Shown here one piece after another: positions 10,071 through 10,315 of a stretch of 10,315 bases of DNA. The notes under the pieces are model-generated. The model made no database searches, was not told the origin of the DNA, and saw nothing but the letters and a program-made list of their open reading frames with translations. The DNA is taken from contig MU646470.1 of the NCBI GenBank assembly GCA_026770585.1, forward strand, positions 498,625 to 508,939, read 5' to 3'. The stretch comes from Baffinella frigidus. Its lineage: Eukaryota; Cryptophyceae; Cryptomonadales; Baffinellaceae. How positions within the stretch are numbered: the first letter of the stretch is position 1; each line of letters opens with the position of its first letter. Made by a program: the position numbers and the translations under genes.

Positions 10071-10198
10071 CCTGAGCGGAGGCAATCGCAAAAGTCAATT
10101 GCGATAAATTCCCTTCGAATTATGTCAACTTTTGGAGAAAAGGCCGGAAATCCGGCCTTTTTGTGTAAAGCGACTCGATGCGATTGCCCACGCTCAGG
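10071..10198. mobile_element. Inverted-repeat element with CCTGAGCG ends
   Basis: CCTGAGCGGAGGCAATCGCA at the left end pairs with TGCGATTGCCCACGCTCAGG at the right end with two mismatches. Inside are AGTCAATTGCGAT and the GGCCGGAAATCCGGCC hairpin. It abuts the exon copy at 10202. Its right TIR ends in CTCAG(G), which could act as an acceptor for that copy. No target duplication is evident. Confidence 0.82.
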
Positions 10199-10201
10199 TA
10201 T

Positions 10202-10246
10202 AGCATTGCGATGATCTCCGTGCTCGAAACGCTCCTCGTGAGCAAT
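10202..10246 (+). pseudogene. Donor-side copy of the end of SulP exon 2
   Basis: These 45 bases match 9841-9885 at 39 positions, including 31 in a row. In frame they read SIAMISVLETLLVSN against SIAMISVLETLLASK. Two changes are silent (AGT/AGC, ATC/ATT) and one Ser uses an unrelated codon (TCC/AGC). It is followed by GTTGAC as donor and then telomere-like repeats. The upstream part of the exon is absent. It may be a remnant or, if the CTCAG at 10193-10197 acts as acceptor, a tiny alternative exon; the frame does not favour that. Confidence 0.85.
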
Positions 10247-10249
10247 GTT

Positions 10250-10315
10250 GACCCCAAAACCCTAAATCCTAAACCCTGAACCCTACACACTGAACCCTAA
10301 ATCCTAAACCCTGAA
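10250..10315. repeat. Telomere-like CCCTAAA / CCCTGAA repeats
   Basis: ACCCTAAATCCTAAACCCTG units repeat to the window edge. They follow the exon copy at 10202-10246, just as similar repeats follow exon copies in the minus-strand gene. A shorter piece, AACCCTAAACC, lies at about 10046-10056 after the MITE. Confidence 0.88.

Noticed and set aside
10145-10165. Rho-independent terminator-like hairpin GGCCGGAAATCCGGCC followed by T-run
   Set aside because: The window is eukaryotic, and the hairpin lies inside an inverted-repeat element. The symmetric AAAA/TTTT flanks are part of the palindrome.
10250-10315. A true chromosome end
   Set aside because: The repeats are degenerate and mixed, occur internally at many places in the window, and follow an exon copy within a gene.

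Overview
The window is nuclear DNA of an intron-rich, plastid-bearing eukaryote, probably an alga. GT-AG introns, GC-rich exons set in AT-rich or simple-repeat introns, many non-coding inverted-repeat transposons (MITEs), plant/alga-type telomere-like repeats (TTTAGGG, TTTGGGG, AGGGTGT) and a transit-peptide-like N-terminus support this. The protein start MAF... resembles plastid presequences of red algae or glaucophytes, but I cannot name the lineage with confidence. No prokaryotic operon, rRNA, tRNA or CRISPR array is visible.

Two genes lie head to head. On the minus strand, six short exons (8229-8185, 8056-7985, 4107-4012, 2651-2598, 1491-1388, 704-649) join in a consistent reading frame into about 142 codons of an OHCU decarboxylase (ureide pathway, last step from urate to S-allantoin). 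The last exon lies beyond base 1. None of these exons is a long ORF; they show only when family motifs and splice phases are read together. On the plus strand, from 8584, is the start of a SulP-family anion transporter with a probable plastid presequence (exons 8584-9318 and 9628-9885), continuing past the window. About 350 bp between the start codons must hold both promoters.

The introns hold most of the sequence. 1-648: 19-bp tandem array and old dispersed repeats. 705-1387 and 1492-2597: a 187-bp tandem unit, telomere-like G/T-rich satellites and broken copies of exon 5. 2652-4011: a 150-bp MITE with 10-bp target duplications, minisatellites and broken copies of exon 3. 4108-4850: CT/CA microsatellite interleaved with further broken copies of exon 3. 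4850-7560: a MITE graveyard with TA-flanked elements, a nested insertion, a paralogous empty site and an 80-bp perfect inverted repeat.

The most unusual pattern is what I call exon-edge echoes. Around exons 3 and 5 of the OHCU gene, upstream copies keep mainly the acceptor half or middle of the exon, downstream copies keep the donor half, and only the central copy is complete with both splice sites. The second SulP exon has a donor-side copy too. The SulP exon 2 donor is itself remade by a MITE whose 4-bp target duplication is AGGT, as in intron-generating transposons (introners).
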